From assembly GCA_005801025.1 (NCBI GenBank), contig SYDZ01000084.1:1-7408 (forward strand): a stretch of DNA of 7,408 nucleotides, read 5' to 3'. Positions 6,100 through 7,408 of the stretch are shown here, piece by piece. The stretch comes from Actinomycetota bacterium (lineage in GTDB: Bacteria; Actinomycetota; Acidimicrobiia; Acidimicrobiales; Ilumatobacteraceae). The notes under the pieces were generated by a model. That model did not search any database. It saw nothing but the letters and a program-made list of their open reading frames with translations, and was not told where the DNA came from. Position 1 is the first letter of the stretch, and every line of letters begins with the position of its first letter. The position numbers and the translations under genes were made by a program.

Positions 6100-7408
6100 T
6101 CATTCACTGCTTGCCAGACTTGAACCTGCCAGCAAAACCTTGTCGATACTTTGAGCCATTGACCCCTCGCCGCGCACAATCGTGTCCACGATCTGACCAC
6201 GATGCATCACAATGACACGGTCACACAGGCGGGCTAACTCAGCAGAGTCCGTCGAAGCGATCACCACAGCGGAACCTCTCGCCGCCGCCGCATCTACGAA
6301 AGCGTGAATCTCTTCTTTGGCCCCGATATCGACGCCTTGCGTGGGTTCATCAAGTAACAAGACTTTTGGATCTAAGCGAAAGCTTCGTGCCATCATCACT
6401 TTTTGTTGGTTGCCGCCCGACAAGGTTGAAATTGGCGCCTCACTGCTGGTCGTCACGACCGAGAGCTGCGAAATCCAATCCCGAGTTTCAGCACGTTCCT
6501 TTTTGTGATTCAGTCGCAACCCTGTCTGATTACGAGCCACATTGGCGATCGTTGTATTTGAACGCACACTCATCATTGAGATGACACCATTACGCAAACG
6601 ATCAGCAGGCACGAAAGCAAGTCCCGCGGCGATCGCCGCACTCGGCTTACCCGCACCAATTGTCACTCCATCAATCGAGACATCTCCGAGACGCTCCATC
6701 GCTCCCGACAACATCGGAATTAATGTGTCTCGCCCCGAACCAGTCAGTCCCGCCACGCCTAATACCTCTCCCGGGCGAACCTCGAGACTGACATCGTTCA
6801 TCCCTAGACCCCATAAATCTGTCACCCGTAAGCGCGGTGCAAGGCTTTGATCAATGGAGCGATTCACTGTCGCTGCAGTCACCTTGCGACCAACGATCAA
6901 TTCAATGAGAGATGACATGTCCAATGCACTGGCTTCAACAGTGGCGACTACCTTGGCGTCCCGCAGAACAGTGACTCGATCGGCGATTTCAAAGACTTCC
7001 TCAAGATGATGCGACACAAAGACGACTGCGATGCCACGAGTCTTCAGACGACGAATGGCGTTGAATAGTCTGTCCACATCTGCCCCAGGCAAGGAAGCCG
7101 TGGGTTCATCAAGAACCAAAATCGAAATATTTCGCTCGGATTCTTGTAAAGCCCGAGCAATTGCCACACCTGTTCGTGCTGCGCCACCGAGAGCGGCAAC
7201 TGGAACGCGAACATCAATATCGAAGCCAAGATTGAGCAGAGCTTGTTTGGTCTTCGTTGTTTCTTTCTTCCAGTTAATGCGACGGCCAAAACCAGTTTGA
7301 TAGCCAAAACCAAGAGCCATGTTCTCTACTGCGCTCACGGCCTCCACGAGACCCAGATCCTGATGCACGAAACGGATACCTGCACGATGGGCCGCCGCCG
7401 CATCACCG
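6100..7408 (-). CDS. Sugar-type ABC transporter ATP-binding protein (RbsA-like), 5' end off window
   Basis: The visible 435 residues start at GDAAAAHRAGIRFVHQDLGL, the Q-loop of the first nucleotide-binding domain (NBD), so the first Walker A lies beyond the window edge and the frame is open there. NBD1: Q-loop Q16, a degenerate signature LGGAARTGVAIARAL (73-87), Walker B ILVLDEPTASL (96-106) and switch SHHLEE (132-137). NBD2: Walker A-like GLTGSGRDTLI (220-230), which lacks the catalytic lysine as is usual for the second domain of this family, then FVPADRLRNGV (265-275), a canonical LSGGNQQK (329-336), Walker B VLLLDEPTQGVD (349-360) and ASTDSAEL in place of an H-loop histidine. This duplicated layout is that of RbsA/MglA/XylG-type ATPases, which power import with two RbsC-type permeases. 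A full protein is about 500 residues, so roughly 60-70 are missing. The permease gene follows 43 bases downstream. Confidence 0.93.
   Translation of the reverse strand, partial: GDAAAAHRAGIRFVHQDLGLVEAVSAVENMALGFGYQTGFGRRINWKKETTKTKQALLNLGFDIDVRVPVAALGGAARTGVAIARALQESERNISILVLDEPTASLPGADVDRLFNAIRRLKTRGIAVVFVSHHLEEVFEIADRVTVLRDAKVVATVEASALDMSSLIELIVGRKVTAATVNRSIDQSLAPRLRVTDLWGLGMNDVSLEVRPGEVLGVAGLTGSGRDTLIPMLSGAMERLGDVSIDGVTIGAGKPSAAIAAGLAFVPADRLRNGVISMMSVRSNTTIANVARNQTGLRLNHKKERAETRDWISQLSVVTTSSEAPISTLSGGNQQKVMMARSFRLDPKVLLLDEPTQGVDIGAKEEIHAFVDAAAARGSAVVIASTDSAELARLCDRVIVMHRGQIVDTIVRGEGSMAQSIDKVLLAGSSLASSE

Noticed and set aside
5635..6123. Open plus-strand frame of 162 codons opposite the permease
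   Set aside because: It is antisense to the clearly conserved N-terminal half of the RbsC-like permease, and its product is Thr/Lys/Pro-rich without any recognisable domain.

Overview
The window looks like chromosomal DNA of an actinobacterium of moderate GC content. The best taxonomic clue is an SCO6745-family protein, a family known mainly from Actinobacteria, together with a DUF2855 protein. This is a judgement from protein character only; no rRNA or other marker is present. An Acidimicrobiia-like or freshwater actinobacterial origin is possible but cannot be shown here. I see no tRNA, rRNA, CRISPR array, insertion sequence or integrase, and no gene-free stretch longer than about 130 bases.

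The layout is two convergent gene blocks. The plus-strand block (1-2904) holds the probable tail of an upstream gene that ends in an ATGA overlap, a von Willebrand factor A (vWA) protein, a 401-residue protein that I read as a divergent DNA sliding-clamp-like fold fused to a YbjN/CesT-type chaperone-like domain, and a 102-residue membrane protein. None of the three has an established function. vWA proteins of this kind often work with a MoxR-type AAA+ ATPase, which would be expected just left of the window. This block is the best candidate here for an undescribed system.

The minus-strand block (7408-2988) reads as one operon: a double-NBD sugar-type ABC ATPase (RbsA-like, its first Walker A cut off by the window edge), its RbsC-like permease, an SCO6745-family protein with a probable C-terminal winged-helix part, and a DUF2855 protein of the MDR-like oxidoreductase type. 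Spacings are 43, 29 and 19 bases. The first two genes form the ATPase and membrane core of a high-affinity importer for a monosaccharide or similar small polar ligand. The last two may act on or respond to the imported compound, but that is inference. The periplasmic binding protein is not in view.

The two blocks meet tail to tail at 2905-2987, where a long imperfect inverted repeat probably serves both as a terminator.
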